Assembly: GCA_013396655.1 (NCBI GenBank)
Contig: WBMV01002763.1
Coordinates: 573 to 64,572, forward strand
DNA length: 64,000 nt
Direction: 5' to 3'
Source: Campylorhamphus procurvoides
Taxonomy: Eukaryota > Chordata > Aves > Passeriformes > Dendrocolaptidae
The position numbers and the translations under genes are program-made. Positions 49,146-61,881 of this stretch are shown here, one piece after another. Within the stretch, counting starts at the first letter, position 1; the number at the start of each line of letters is the position of its first letter. The notes under the pieces were generated by a model that searched no databases, was not told where the DNA came from, and saw nothing but the letters and a program-made list of their open reading frames with translations.

Positions 49146-50000
49146 CTGCATATTTCAGTAGGAAGATTATCAAGACCACAGAAGAAGCCAAAAACTCACA
49201 AATTGGGTCAGACATCTGAGTCTTTTCTTCAAAAATGTGACTCTGCAGTTAGAAGAGCCCCAGGTTGTGCATGATGCTGGATCTGAGGCTCTTTATCATG
49301 GCACTGCATGAAATTGAGATAATCACCCACACTGCAGTGCTGAGTAAATACCTTATTGTTGAACTTCTTTCTACATGTTTAATTCCAGCAGAGAAAGCAT
49401 TTTTCATTAGACAAGGCCAGAAGGACCATTTCTCAGCAGCAAGGATGTGTCGTGGATGGACTATTACTCAATTAAAGGATAGATGTTCACTTGCTCCATT
49501 CTATCTGCTTTCTCCTGCCATTAATTGTTGATTTTTTTGCCAAAAACAGATTAAATTTTATGTGTCTGAGGAATGATAGATGGTGACTGTCAAAAAAACC
49601 AGTTTCAGAAAAGCTTGCACAGTATTCTACCTCATAAATAATTATTGGCCCCATAGCAGTAGGCTCACATATAGCAGCCTGAACTTCTCTTTGCTCTATT
49701 CTACCCATGACTTAACAAAGATTTACTGAAGCACTGCTTTATTTGTCTGTATGCATGTCTCTCGTTTATTGTTTAAGTAGAGAAACAGAGAATAGGTCTG
49801 AACAGCCCATTTTTTAGCAATTACAAGTGGAAGGAAAGGGTAGCTCAGTCTACAAGGAATCATTTCCCTTGTACTAAATAAACACACAAAATACCTTTAT
49901 TTAATCAACATTCCGTAATATTATACAAACTGAGAATCAGAATAATCAGAAATTCAGGTTGATTTTCTTCAATATTGTTGTCTATATTATTCAATGCTAT

Positions 50001-50020
50001 TTTATTATTATTATTATTAT
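50001..50020. repeat. (ATT)n microsatellite
   Basis: About six ATT units. Confidence 0.85.
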
Positions 50021-50091
50021 ACACAATAGGATAGCAATTGATATGCAAGAAAATCCTGAACAAGGGTCTTTTCTCAGAGAAATAGATATTT

Positions 50092-50160
50092 CTATATATA
50101 CATAGATATTTGCACACACACACAGACATACAAATATATGTGTATATACATATATATATA
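50092..50160. repeat. Mixed TA/CA microsatellite
   Basis: TA runs flank a (CA)4-5 core and a TATG/TACA-rich stretch. It directly abuts the 5S-derived sequence. Confidence 0.85.
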
Positions 50161-50170
50161 AACCACAATA

Positions 50171-50320
50171 TAAAGCAGCCAGGAGCAATTCAGGCAGAGA
50201 TCAGATGAGAACTCAGCAGCTAAGCAGGACCACAGAGATGAGATGAGATCTCAGCAGCTAAGCAGGACCAGCTCCCACAAATAATTGGACTGGACACAAA
50301 ACTAAAGTTGTGTAGCCTTA
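50171..50320 (+). pseudogene. 5S rRNA-derived pseudogene or SINE head, internally duplicated
   Basis: GATCTCAGCAGCTAAGCAGG (50247-50266) differs from vertebrate 5S rRNA nucleotides 41-60 at only two positions, including the internal promoter (box A) region. The next 32 bases align without a gap and share the TA-TTGGA--GGA pattern of 5S nucleotides 76-88. GTGTAGCCTT at 50310-50319 fits the 5S end (CTGTAGGCTT) after a deletion of about seven bases. Upstream, CAGCCA at 50176-50181 fits 5S nucleotides 6-11. The middle is present twice: 38-bp units at 50195-50232 and 50233-50270 that differ at two positions. 5S rRNA is a structural RNA of the large ribosomal subunit. This copy is far too changed to function. 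It may be a retropseudogene or the 5S-derived head of an ancient SINE such as AmnSINE1. No SINE body was recognised downstream. The 5S comparison is from memory. Confidence 0.65.
50195..50270. repeat. 38-bp tandem duplication, two copies
   Basis: Copies at 50195-50232 and 50233-50270 are identical at 36 of 38 positions and both end in CAGCAGCTAAGCAGGACCA. Confidence 0.95.
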
Positions 50321-52183
50321 GGCAAGGCATGATTGCAGCTTTCAGGGAATCCACTACTGGAAACCCATTGTTGTGTTGATTTGCACAGCAGATGATTGTC
50401 AGAAGCATCAAGGTGGGACAAAACCATTCCACAGTTCTATTACTGTGTGTTACAGGAAAGAAGGCACTGGCACACAGAAACTGCAATTTCATTGCCACCA
50501 GTAGCCTTGTGTGGTTGATGGAGGGGCTGTTGGTTGGCAGCAGGAGTCAAGCAGAGATCCCCCCTTTATGGGAGCCCCCACAGTTGGGGTGCTGAGCAGA
50601 AACTTGCCCACTGCCACGTTCTGAGTCACTGCCCAGGCTGGGCTGGGAGCCTAGGGCCGAGTTCACTCTAAAAGTCTGCATGAGACCTTTGGCTAATTCC
50701 ACAGTGCAGCTTTCAGTTCAGGATTGTTCAAAGAACTGATTTTAGTTCAAATACCACAGAGAAGGGCAGGGGTGGCACAGCAAGAAATTACTGTTTTTCA
50801 TATTTTCCATGCATGCTCATGAATTATTTTAATTAAATCCAGATAAACTCCCAAACACAAGTGTTGTGCTTCAAAACCTTTCATTTCAGAAGTGGTGACA
50901 TGAATCTGTTTGATTTTCTCATCTCCTCCCCTTCCCCTGCTACCAAGCTGAAACAATTAGATTAATTCACCATGAATTTGTGATTAGTTTTGCTAATTCT
51001 GAAGCTGCGTTACTTTTCTTTTTTTTTTTTACTAAAAGCTTTTCATCTCTTCACCAATTTCTGCTGCAGAACTGTGGGATGGTAAAGCACACCCCATAGG
51101 TGCACAATTTATTATGAAATGCTGGATTAGCAAGACAAGAAAAAACATAATAGACCAACATATTGGCCTGGGTATGTACGAATTGACAAAGCAGTACCTG
51201 CCCATTGAAACAGTGCAAATATTTAAATATGCTCCTGCAGCTGCAACTTGGCCATGGCTGATCTGGAAGATTTGGGGCATCATGTTAAACTTATCAGAGG
51301 TGGCTTCAAGGTAATAAGTTCCCATAGATATCATATTGTCTACATGTCATAATGTGAAATGTTTCTTTGTGAAGAAGTTATTGGTATTCTTGACATATCA
51401 GAATTCTGTATCTTTTTATCTGGCCTCAAGTTGATGCCAAACTCTAAAAAATCCTCATTTATACTGAAGTCAACATGTTTACCACATCAGAACATACAGC
51501 CTGTGACACAATCATCTCCCCCTTAGACCAACATATCCAGTGGCCTCATAAAATGTTTTCTTGACCTCCATTTTTCCAACCTCAAAAAAAAGAAAAAAAG
51601 AAAGCAATTAAAAGATGAGGCCTCCAGACTACAAAAGCTGAGGCATACAACAGGTATCACTAATAACTTCTCATTTCCCACCAAAAAAAAATTGACATCT
51701 GTAGCAATATGATCAGTTAAAACAGTATAGGTGGAGATTCTTATCCACAAATACTAGGATGTGATAAAGGAGGGAAGGGATGACTCACACCTTGGAGCCC
51801 ACTGGTAGAGATTTCTTTTCTCTCCTTAGAGTTATCCTGACCTGTAGGAGCCTGGGGAAAAGGTAGAGCTGGGGAGTGAGCTGTTAATGATGCAGTGTGG
51901 GCAATCATGGTCTGAGTGTTCAAATTCACCTTTTATTTAACAATAGAGAACAACCTTCAGTGGTTGAGAATTATAATAACAGCTGAAAAAATCCTTCTGA
52001 TCTTGGCAAACAGGGTAAGTCGCTCAGTTCGGCTACGAGTATGGAATTCTGGGCTGGTATTGCAAAAACAAAGAACTGGTTTCCACTGCCAGGCACTCTG
52101 GGGAGTCCATTTTCATGTCAGTGCAATGACACCCCGAGTCCTAGTTGGTTTCTCTGTGTTCCTGCTGTCTTGGAGATTTCAGC
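50321..52183. other. Unique sequence, no gene seen
   Basis: No recognised gene or repeat. The part at 50790-51320 is more balanced in composition and could be constrained, but that cannot be shown here. Confidence 0.5.
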
Positions 52184-52272
52184 TCTGCAGATCAGGAAAC
52201 TGAAATACAGAAAGGAATTATGTGTCCAAGGTTACAGGGCAGGCTGTGGCAGGAACAGGAACAGAGACTGTG
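52184..52272 (+). repeat. MIR-like SINE fragment
   Basis: GCAGATCAGGAAACTGAAAT, ACAGAAAGGAATTATGTGTC, CAAGGTTACAGGGCAG and GTGGCAGGAACAGGAACAGA correspond in order to the MIR 3' half (CAGATGAGGAAACTGAGGCA-type, then CCAAGGTCACACAGC-type, then GGCAGAGC-type). Confidence 0.6.
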
Positions 52273-55200
52273 GATGGTAAGGCACACCACCTTTTCTAAT
52301 TAACAGACCAAAATATCTTTTCATTCTCCAGCTTCCTCTAATGTGTCTAGGCAATTATAGAGCCAATTCAAAGTTTCTTTGTTTTCTTTTCCTGAATTTA
52401 AAAGAAAAGACAACTTTGCTTACATGTCATTGTTAGTTAAAGAAAATACTTTGAATTTCTTTTATTCAAAAGATAAGGAGGAATCAAACCAGTTCCATTT
52501 AATTTCTGCTGTAATTTTGCTCGCTTAGTGCAGAAAGGCAGTTTATCAAGTTGATGTGGAAGGAATTTATAAACCTAATTGCTGTCCTTGAAATAAAACA
52601 AAAAAAATCACCGAGAAATTAAACAGAAAGATCTGAATTCTTAAAATTGTGCAGAAGCTTGATATTTAATGGAAAATAATTAATTGCTTCTAGATTCCAG
52701 GAATGGTGTTCACACTTTTCCATGGAAATAAGAGTATGTCACCCAAGTGTAATCAAATCTGGCTGATTTTGTAAATGATTAACAGGAACAGAAGCAGAAC
52801 TAGGATTTTTTCAATCTCACATTAATACTTCAGTGAGACACTGAAGTGCTCTGCCCTAACAAAGTTAATACTGCCCCAGAAATTATATAAATGCAATTAT
52901 ACAATACATCTCTCATTTCATTACACTGATATAAGATCAATACATCAGCACAAAAGTAAAAGAGCGTGCCATCTGAAGCGGGCAGCCTCAAATTAGCACA
53001 GTAGGACAGAAACACGAATTGCACAATGTATTTATGCCACCTGAATGATGTTTAACACTGCGCTGGTAGGGGACGATCGACTGAACAAGGATGTACAAAA
53101 TACACTGGCTGATCAGAACCCTCATTAGCTGCAAACTGAAGAGCAGGGGGATGGAAATCAATAGCACCTCAGCACCAGGAGGAGGGCAGAGAACCTTCAT
53201 CTGCAAATCCTCATTCATGGCTATTGAGGTTTCTCGTGCAGCAGGTCCCTATTCAAGTAAAGGGGACTGACAACACAGTAAAGATTTATAGGGTGAGATC
53301 CACAATGAAGTTTTTGCTCTGGTTTTAGCCAGAATGAAGAGTATTGAGTCACAAGTAATGATTAAAGCAAACCGAGCAGGTTATATCATATGGACAGTTC
53401 ATTTTCCCCCTATTAAATGGAAAGAGCGAGATGTAAAAAGGACCAGAAGATTTAAGGGACAAAACTGGTCAATCAGTTGATACAGACTTGCCTGGGCAGG
53501 TCTAAATGAGAAGCATTAGCAGGAAAAGATGAGCACATTTCCATGGAGGCATCTTGCTCTGCTCCTACATACAAATGGGATTTTTAAAGACTGACAGCTG
53601 CAAAATTGTCAAGGACAAAACCACCTAAATATTTAACAAAAGTGCTCCATGCTGCTGCAAGGGGACCCCAGTGTATGACTGATCTCTCTGTGCTTGAACT
53701 GTTAGCAGGGACAAATACCTATAATGAAATAAATTATTTATTCTAGAACTTGGGGTAGGTGGGGAGGGGAACTGTAGTCATCAGGTTTCACTTTAAGGAC
53801 TGTATCTATCGGAGTGGTATTTATAAAGATTTCATCACAATATTTTGGGATGTGATAACTCTAAAATAAAAACAAGTTCCTTTTGAGAATGAGAGGAAAA
53901 ATTAATGCTTAGCAAAAATTAAAAAAAAAAGGGAATTCCTCCCTCGGAACAAATAAAAAGCATCATCTTTATCTTTTATACAAGTCAAAACTTTTTAGTC
54001 ACCTCAGAAACATGTACCTGGAAAACAAACAAATCTGGGTTTACAGGATGATTAATTTTGATCTTCCAGAATAATAAAATATTCCAGAAAAGGATAATCT
54101 TATGGACCTTTTTTTTTAACTTCATCTATTGCAGAAGTTTATAATGAATGGGAGGAATTCACAAAGCAATACAGTGAATTTTTTTGTTGCCACCTCCTTC
54201 ACTTTCCATCCTCAAGAATGTGCTATAGACTAGAAAAGAAGACTCATGACAGAAATTAATGCCATCTTTGATTGTGCTGCTTTGGAGCACAGAGAGTTTA
54301 TCAATAGATTTTGTATTAAATTCTGAGCTTCTGTATGGAAAGCTACAGAAGAGCCAAAATTTCTTTTGACTTATCACTGACCCACAGTGAGTAAGAATTA
54401 GAGGTAAAATGACTTAACATCTGTTTGAAATGCCTTGTACTTCAGACACCAATGCTTGCCCTGTATCATAATTTTACTCTGGATTAGAGGATTATTGGTT
54501 GTATCACTCACTATTTCTTCTTGTGTTTTTTAAATAGCAGACCACTGAGCAGCTACTCCTCACTGGAAAAGTAGGCCATGGTATTACAAAGCTTAATTCT
54601 TCCCTCATGATGCATAATTAAAAGATGACCTATCGATAGTAACCTCCATTTTAGTTTAAATAACTTTTTTATTAACTACCTTCAGTTTCCAAGATGTGTT
54701 GATTATAATCATTATGCTGGTTAATATCAATGAAGTGATTGCTCCTAGTTTATTTGAATTTTCATAGGCCATTTTTGAAGGGAAAGGCAGATATGTCCTT
54801 AGAAGTTCTAATATATCTGACACTCAATTCAAAATCAACCAGTTTTCAGTTCTATATTTTTTATTTCAGTTGGAATACTTCCAAGGTCATATTTTCAATA
54901 TTTAGAGTAGATGCTCTCTTTCTCCTTACACTAAGAAGTTCTCACTTTGGGGGCACCCTAAACTCCAATGTACCAAAAGTCATAAGGTATTATAAAAAGT
55001 GAGAAAACAAGAGAGTCCGTGACATTCAGACCACAGGTACTAATGTATTATTATTCTGTTTGCAAATGGAGTGCAACACTGGATGCTTAGGGAGTGAGAA
55101 TAAGAAATTGTGTACCATGGGATGAATATACATTATTATAACTCCTAAATTCTAGTCCATGTAAAAGAATCAATGATAGTCATCTCTCTTTTACAAGGAA

Positions 55201-55294
55201 AGGAAATGAAGAAGCACCAGAAAACCTTTCTAAGATAGCAATCAGGCAAGAAAAAGCTGAAGAGAAGCATGTTCTGGCACAAAGCAATATTTCA
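52273..55294. other. Unique sequence, no gene seen; candidate constrained block
   Basis: No recognised exon. The stretch 52480-53260 has several retained CpGs and balanced composition (see the separate entry). The remainder is AT-rich with poly-A/T runs. Confidence 0.5.
52920..53260. promoter_or_regulatory. Candidate conserved non-coding element
   Basis: Six CpGs lie within about 120 bases (52964-53080), including GGACGATCGACTG at 53080. A CTCATTAGCTGC homeodomain-type site is at 53124-53135. No repeat similarity and no convincing frame. Enhancer-like function is only a guess. Confidence 0.25.
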
Positions 55295-55350
55295 TGGAAT
55301 TATAGAATCATAGAATAGCCTGGGCTCAGGAAGATCATCCCATTTCTTCC
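55295..55350 (-). mobile_element. Very short CR1 LINE tail, antisense
   Basis: TATAGAATCATAGAATAGCC followed by TGGGCTCAGGAAGATCATCC is the complement of a CR1 3' tail. The remainder of the element is absent or unrecognisable. Confidence 0.85.
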
Positions 55351-55721
55351 ACCATCTGTTGGAGGCTCAGACCTGCAGTTCCCACACGCTGGGAGAGAAT
55401 TTCAGTCACCAACTCAGATGTGGGATAGTCTTGTTTTAACAGGACAGGTACAATCCCTAGGCAGAAAGGAGAAAAGAAAGGAGGATGAAAGAGAAAATCT
55501 AACTGTGTGCAAATGTGATCCAGATTCTCAAACTCCACAAGTGTGAATTGCCCTGTTGCAGTTCACAGTCCATAAGTCCATAGGCTGTCTGTGCATTTTT
55601 GACACCAATTCCCTATTCTAACTGTGTACAAAACATTATAAATACCTGATACTCATCCTACATCAACCACTGAGCTGTGGAGACACATTACAGTGTGCTC
55701 TTTTTTCTTCTTTCTGTGCCA

Positions 55722-55760
55722 AATATACATATATAATATGTATATACATATACAACATAC
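55722..55760. repeat. TA-rich microsatellite
   Basis: TATACATATATAATATG-type run, imperfect. Confidence 0.8.
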
Positions 55761-58700
55761 AAAGCCTACAGAAAACAGGAAATTCTCAACAGAGTGCAAT
55801 TTTTTAAGGTATTCCACCACTTACTTTCAATGGGAATAAAGCCCCTAACTTGTGATATCTGAAAATATTTATATATTGCTTAAATATATATATTTATACC
55901 TTAAGGTACCTGACTCCCTTTGAGGATATAGCCTTCTTGCTTTTTCTGAGATCAAGGTCTGTAAGAATGTCAAAAAGATCAGATGAAAAATCACATGCCA
56001 TGCTAAAATAAATATTATGCTACAACATATTATACTATACTAATTCATCGCAAGCTGCCCAAAAAACCTGACAGTTTCAGATTGCAGAAACAATATCTTT
56101 GTTCTCTGATTTTTGAAACTGAAGAACAGCTTGAAATATAACAGGAAGCTGGAAGAAAAAATATTTACTGCAAACTCTGTTAGTTTTGCATGAGATGGAA
56201 ATGTTCTGGCAAAAAAAGGAAAAAAATAGGTGTCTGATATTGTAACACAATAAGAAGTTTCTCATTTTTAGTACTTTTGGCAACACTTGTAATCCCTGAT
56301 AAGAAAATATTTGTTAGAAATCTTAGCATCCCATCAGAATATTTGTCGGTGTGAAGCTCAGAGTGTGAGTGTTTTTGACTGGCTGATTTTTGTGTTATAC
56401 AGAACTGTGAAAATGAAAAGATCCACTCATGTTTCTTAGACAGAGAAGATCTGGGGGCTCCTTTCACAGATGCTTTGCAAGAGAAGCCATAGAACTTTTA
56501 CCTGTGTGTTGAGGGGAATCATTCAAGAAAATTCACTTAATTGCCTCACAAAATGCACTATTCTTCATTTTCTTAATGGGAGGGATGGATTCATGCCCAA
56601 ATAATGCTGTTGCATTTGCAAAAAGTGGTTTTTTCTTCCTTCAGCTGCAAAGATGTTTTCATTATAATGTCTCTGTCTGGCTTTGGACAGTTATAACCTC
56701 TTGAGACCAATAAAAGAATAAAATAAAAAAAATTAAGGGAAATTTCTGATAAAATTGGCTATAAATTTCTGGTCAGGGTTCTAATGGGTAACTGAAATTT
56801 AGATTAATTTAGATCTTATGAATTAATGATGAACTGTTTAATTAAAATCAATTTTTCGCTGCCTTTGAGAAGTTTAATTCTGAGTTTTTAACCCAACAGT
56901 GCCATTTCTACATCTTCACATATTTTTGTCTTTAATTTTTATTTGAGTAAAAAGTATTAGACTTTTTCCAAAATAAATCTTTTCAAATGAGCTGAGAAAA
57001 TGCTTATTTAAAGATTAATATTCTGGTTAAATAAGTTAATCTAAAATTAAAAAATAACCACATAATCAGTCAGTTAAATTAACTTTATAAAAATCTGTTA
57101 CCAACACAGTTCCAGCTGCTGTTCAGTAGTTTCACACTAAACTTTTTTTATTTTTTCAGGAAAAAAAAGAAAAATTTGAAAGATCAAGATCTCGCTTTCT
57201 TAATTTAGACACATCCCAATATGTAAAGATTAAATGATTTGACAGAAAATGTGCATGGAAAGTGATTGTGACTTTAAGTAAAAAAAAAAGTCTTAGATTT
57301 TCCCTTTAATAGATATAATTTAAAATGTCAAATTCAAGAGAGTATGTATGCATAATGTAAGTTCATTAAAACATGTACATGCTCAAGTTTGGTCCAAATG
57401 CTGGTGAAATTTATTCTCAAATTTTAAATTAGATTCTATTTAGTCAAGGATTTCTGTAAATCCCTTTATTAATCACACAGCTTCCCGGAACAGGGAGATT
57501 TCACAATTCAGAGTACGAGCACAAAATATGGGGAAGGTAATTTTTCTTTCATTGACTATCTACACAAAGGTCTGTGGTTCAAGACCATTCTCTGGGGAGA
57601 GATTTCCCATGAGATGTTCCAGACTCAGCTGAGATCTGTAGGTCACAACCACACTCTCTAATGTATTGTCACACCCAGAAAGCTTCTTTTTGGTGACTAC
57701 AGGAAGATTTATCCACCCTTAACTCCTGTGCCAGGCCTCCTTCTATCCAGCAGGAATGTACACTGGCCACACTCTATGATAGGGGAAGGAGATCCATCCC
57801 TTTACTGACCGTACAAATCTCCACTTATGACCCACCCAGAGCCATTTTTGGTGAATACAATTAAAATTTGCCTCCAGCATCAAACCAATAACACAGTGAC
57901 AAAGATTTATGAAGACAAAGGTAAGAGATGTGGGAAAGGGGCCGGAGAAAAGTGAAAGAACTAAGGATGTTTAACCTAATTATCCTCAGATCAAATCTCT
58001 GTTCCTCTTTGGGTCTGTCTGATGGACTGTTGACATTTGCTTTCCTCCCCTGCCCAGTGACATGTTCCCTTGCCCATTCCCTGTGCTCAGGTTGCTATAT
58101 CAGGAAACAGGCTTTTCTTGGCAAAGTGTTCTGGGGTTTATGTTCAATCCTTTTCTTAAATCTCCCTGAGGTTCCATTTAGATTAAAATCCTCCTTTCAC
58201 CCACCAAACACTATTGATCCTTAATTTATTTAGGAGGCAGTTTCAGCACTCCTTCTTCCAGATATTGACTGCCCTTACTGCCTTGGAAATGATAACGGCC
58301 CTTTGGAAAAATAGGTGCTATCTCTTGCACTTGAGTAGGCATTAGAAAAGTATTAACAGCTCTCCCTCACTTGGGTAGACAATGAGTAAATCTCTTAGGG
58401 AAGTTTTTCCTATACACTGAACCTTGTATTTCATATTAATGTGCAAACTCCTAAAGATTCATCAACAGAATTGATGCTTGTAGCTCATTAGGGGGTGTTG
58501 GTTAAGAGAGAAGTGAAAGCAAAACGATGAAAGTAAGTCTTAGTAAAGTTGACTAAACAGTTTTCTTGAGGAAAATAAAACAAGCCAGGTCTCTCAGCTC
58601 TCTGCATCAGGACCTGTACCATCTCTGTTACAATCTCAATGTCAACATTAGCTGTTAGAGGTGTCTTCTCAGACTGTCCTAAAAAAGAGTTCAATAGAGA

Positions 58701-59139
58701 ACTGGAACACCTGCAGGTTTGCATGTTCTGTCAGAGATCGTAATTACATCCCTCTTCAACAATTATGAAAGACTATCTCTCATGTATCATCTGGTGGAAT
58801 GCTAGTCACCCATTTAACAACACTTCTACACACAGAAATACTCCTTAAAACCACCTCAAAGAACAATCAGAAACCTAAATTGCATCACAGTTGACAGCAA
58901 GTGACTGTCCAGCTGTATTACCCTGGAAACATTCAAAGGAGGGGAAATGTGTGTTCTTCAGCTGTTGGAGAGAGGAAAAGTGGCTCTTAAAAAAAAAGAA
59001 AACAGCTCTGCAGAATGGTCTGTCCACACCCTTATGTGCCCCTTTTTCCACATCAGTGCCTGTGTTCTCATTGATTAGTATTAATGAACTAACCTCACAC
59101 AACCTCACTGATACAAGAAATGTACTGGCCAGCTTTTCT

Positions 59140-59227
59140 GGCTTCTCTGTATATATATATATGTATATATATTAAAAATTATATGTATATATATGGCTTC
59201 TCTGTATTTATATATATATATATATAT
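59140..59227. repeat. TA microsatellite with duplicated unique flank
   Basis: GGCTTCTCTGTAT occurs at 59140-59152 and 59195-59207, each followed by a TA run. The arrangement implies duplication of a unit of about 55 bases. Confidence 0.9.
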
Positions 59228-60167
59228 GAAGAGGAGAACAGGCACCCTGACCTTTAAAAAATCCATCATGAAAATTTCCTCACTGTTTTCACTTTGCCTT
59301 AAATGAAGGACAACTACTCTCCATGAAAAACTCTGCTGGATAATTACATTTGCTACAAAAAAAATGTGTGTTCTCAGCTATTGTTCTATGTGTTTATTCA
59401 AATAAATCAGGGCTAATGGAGTCACCTCTCAGAGTGAATTCATCTCTTGGCAAAGTATTTTGTTTCCAGTTTAGACTCCAACTAAACAAAGATGTGGACT
59501 TCAATGCATAAAAGCAGTATGGATAGAGTCTCTGACACCAAAAATCATCATCAAGGCAAGAGGCATCATGGCCCATTACTTTTAATGTATTTATTAGTCA
59601 CAATTATTGCAGCCTTTGCATAATAATTTTGGACAGTAATAAATGTGTTAATATTTGGCTTGCAAAAGTAAAGCATTCATTTCTGATTGTTACTGTTTGC
59701 TGATCAAGTCCTTGACAGAAACTGTCTTCCTTTAACCCACACATCCTCTGACTGCCCCAGACTCCTCTCTAAAATGAAGATGAATTATTTGTTATATGTA
59801 TAGTGCCTCCTTCTCTACATACACCCAAAGAAATGTCTTATCTTGCAGCACAAAGAAAATTGGACATAAGCAAGAAAACTTGATTCTATTTTCCCTCCAC
59901 ATCTTTGTATTTGTTACAGATACAGGCCAATATCTAGAAGATCTCTTTCTACCCATTTCAGATCACCCATTTTTGATTCAGTTTCCCATTAAAACAGTTG
60001 TGAGTGCTGACTCACTCATCTTAGTGACTGAGAAAGTGAGGGCTTATAGTTATAGTCCAAATTTGCTATGTCAAATATGAAAGCAGCAGACAGAAATTCC
60101 ACATATTTGTGCAAGAAATGTACAAGAAAAAAAAACCTACCTGTCCTGCAGCTTCTGGTCCATCTAG

Positions 60168-60222
60168 CCCATCTTGGACTTGATGATCTTAAAGGTCTCT
60201 TCCAGTCTTAATTATTCTATCT
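60168..60222 (+). mobile_element. Very short CR1 LINE tail
   Basis: TTGGACTTGATGATCTTAAA, GGTCTCTTCCAGTCTTAA and a decayed tail TTATTCTATCT: the last 50 or so bases of a plus-strand CR1. Confidence 0.88.
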
Positions 60223-61861
60223 TCCTGATTAACAACCAATTTTACATGGAAAGAAGAAAAACAACAAAACCCCCAAATTCCAATAGTCTGATATCTTGCC
60301 AGCATGTAATAAAAGGCACCTGATCCAAGGAGTCCTTGGTTGTGTTCAGCACCATTTTGAGGTAGAGCAGGCACAGGATCCAAACCCATGGCAAAGAGGT
60401 GAGAAGGGGCATGAACAGGGGCTTTGTGCCCTGGCAGTAGAGCCTTTCAGATGAGACTGAAGCTTTCACCATTGGGATTTAACAGCTGTTGGTTGTACCT
60501 TGTTTGAGGGAAGAAAGGTACTGAGCTCATACTCAGGCTGGAGAAGTGGCACAGTGCTCCCCACTCCAAACCCCAGCCCTCAAACCCTCTGAGCTGGGAG
60601 ATGTGCTGCCAGCAGAGCTGTGACTCACCTGCCCCCCTGCATCATAAAATATCTTTGGACTTCCACTTAAATCAGAGGTGCTCTGGAGAGCCAAGAGGAT
60701 AAAGGAACAGTACTCTGCAAAACCCAAATGTGATTTATTGGTTTAGACAGAAAAGATTCATCACCTTGAAAGGAGTGAGTGCAAATACAAGGAGCAGCCT
60801 ACGAGTTTCTACCATGCCCAGACAAGAGCAGTCACCTGTGAATATCCCAGCCATGGCATCGGAAATATGACAGACCAGCACCCAGGGCCAGCAGAATAAT
60901 GGAGATATCTCACCATGGAATGATTAGTCACAGCTTGAGCCCCAGGACATATAAGTTTAAGATAAGAACAGCAACAAGAGAGGGAAGTATCAAGCTCTTT
61001 GCATTCCAGAGATGGTTGCACAAGGGAGGAGAATTAGAAGGGAAGATGCTGCAGGGGTTTGGCCAAAATTATTGTACTGCAAAACAGCCTTTCCATGGCC
61101 TTTGTTCCCAGATTTCTCACTCCTAACATACAAAAGTATTTAAAAAAAACAGGGTGAGGACTCAACATATGTGGGGAAAATTAGGCGTTAAATTTTTAAG
61201 GTAAATTTTTCAGAAATTGTCTGTTCTGTAGATGTGCAGATTTAAAACACTGACAAGGCAGAAAAGTTAAAATATGACATGTCAGCTTTAGCCTTGACCT
61301 TACAGGTACAGGCTGCTGTTTTGCACCCAAACACATAATTTAATCCCAGATCTTGAAGTTTAAACCATAATGGTCTTTCCCACTAGATGTTGTGTAGCTT
61401 TGAAGACCTTTTTTTTTTTTTAACCATAAATTGAAGGATAAAAGTGATGTTCTATATCACATGAATTCTGAGGATAGCTGCAATAATGATTGCAAATAAA
61501 ATCATGTAGTACAACAATGTATTCCAAGTAAGAATACTTTAAAAAGGTATTTTTCAAACTCTGTTGCATTTCCAGCAGAAGCAGAGATTATTCTTCAGAC
61601 TCCAGGTAAGATACTGAATTCCAGAAATGAAGAGGCAATCTGCAGTCCCACACTGAGCTAAGAGCCTGGACTGCAGTGTGCAGGAGGGACTTGAGAAGAA
61701 CACCCAGTACAGCTGATGACAAAATGTTTGTTGTTACCTCCCTGGATGTTGTAGAAAATCAATATACCCATCAGTGCCAAGTCCACTGGCTCTAACAGGC
61801 ACAGCTTTGCTGCAGGCTTGGATTTCTTCTGTTCAGCCTGTGCAGCGAGGGAAGTGTTTTG

Positions 61862-61881
61862 TGGGTGTGTGTGTGAGTGAG
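61862..61881. repeat. (GT)n/(GA)n short microsatellite
   Basis: TGGGTGTGTGTGTGAGTGAG, a short GT run that passes into GA. Confidence 0.75.

Larger units (their letters stand above)
49146..50170. other. Unique AT-rich sequence with microsatellites
   Basis: No recognisable gene. (ATT)n lies at 50001-50020 and a mixed TA/CA tract at 50092-50160, just before the 5S-derived sequence. Confidence 0.6.
55351..60167. other. Unique AT-rich sequence with TA-rich microsatellites
   Basis: No recognised gene. TA-rich runs lie at 55722-55760 and about 55869-55897. Two diverged related stretches occur at about 57672-57710 and 57833-57872. A duplicated TA microsatellite lies at 59140-59227. Confidence 0.55.

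Noticed and set aside
51114..51314. 66-codon plus-strand frame followed by a GT, considered as an exon
   Set aside because: No matching acceptor with polypyrimidine tract in the right place and no protein similarity. The opposite strand is open too.
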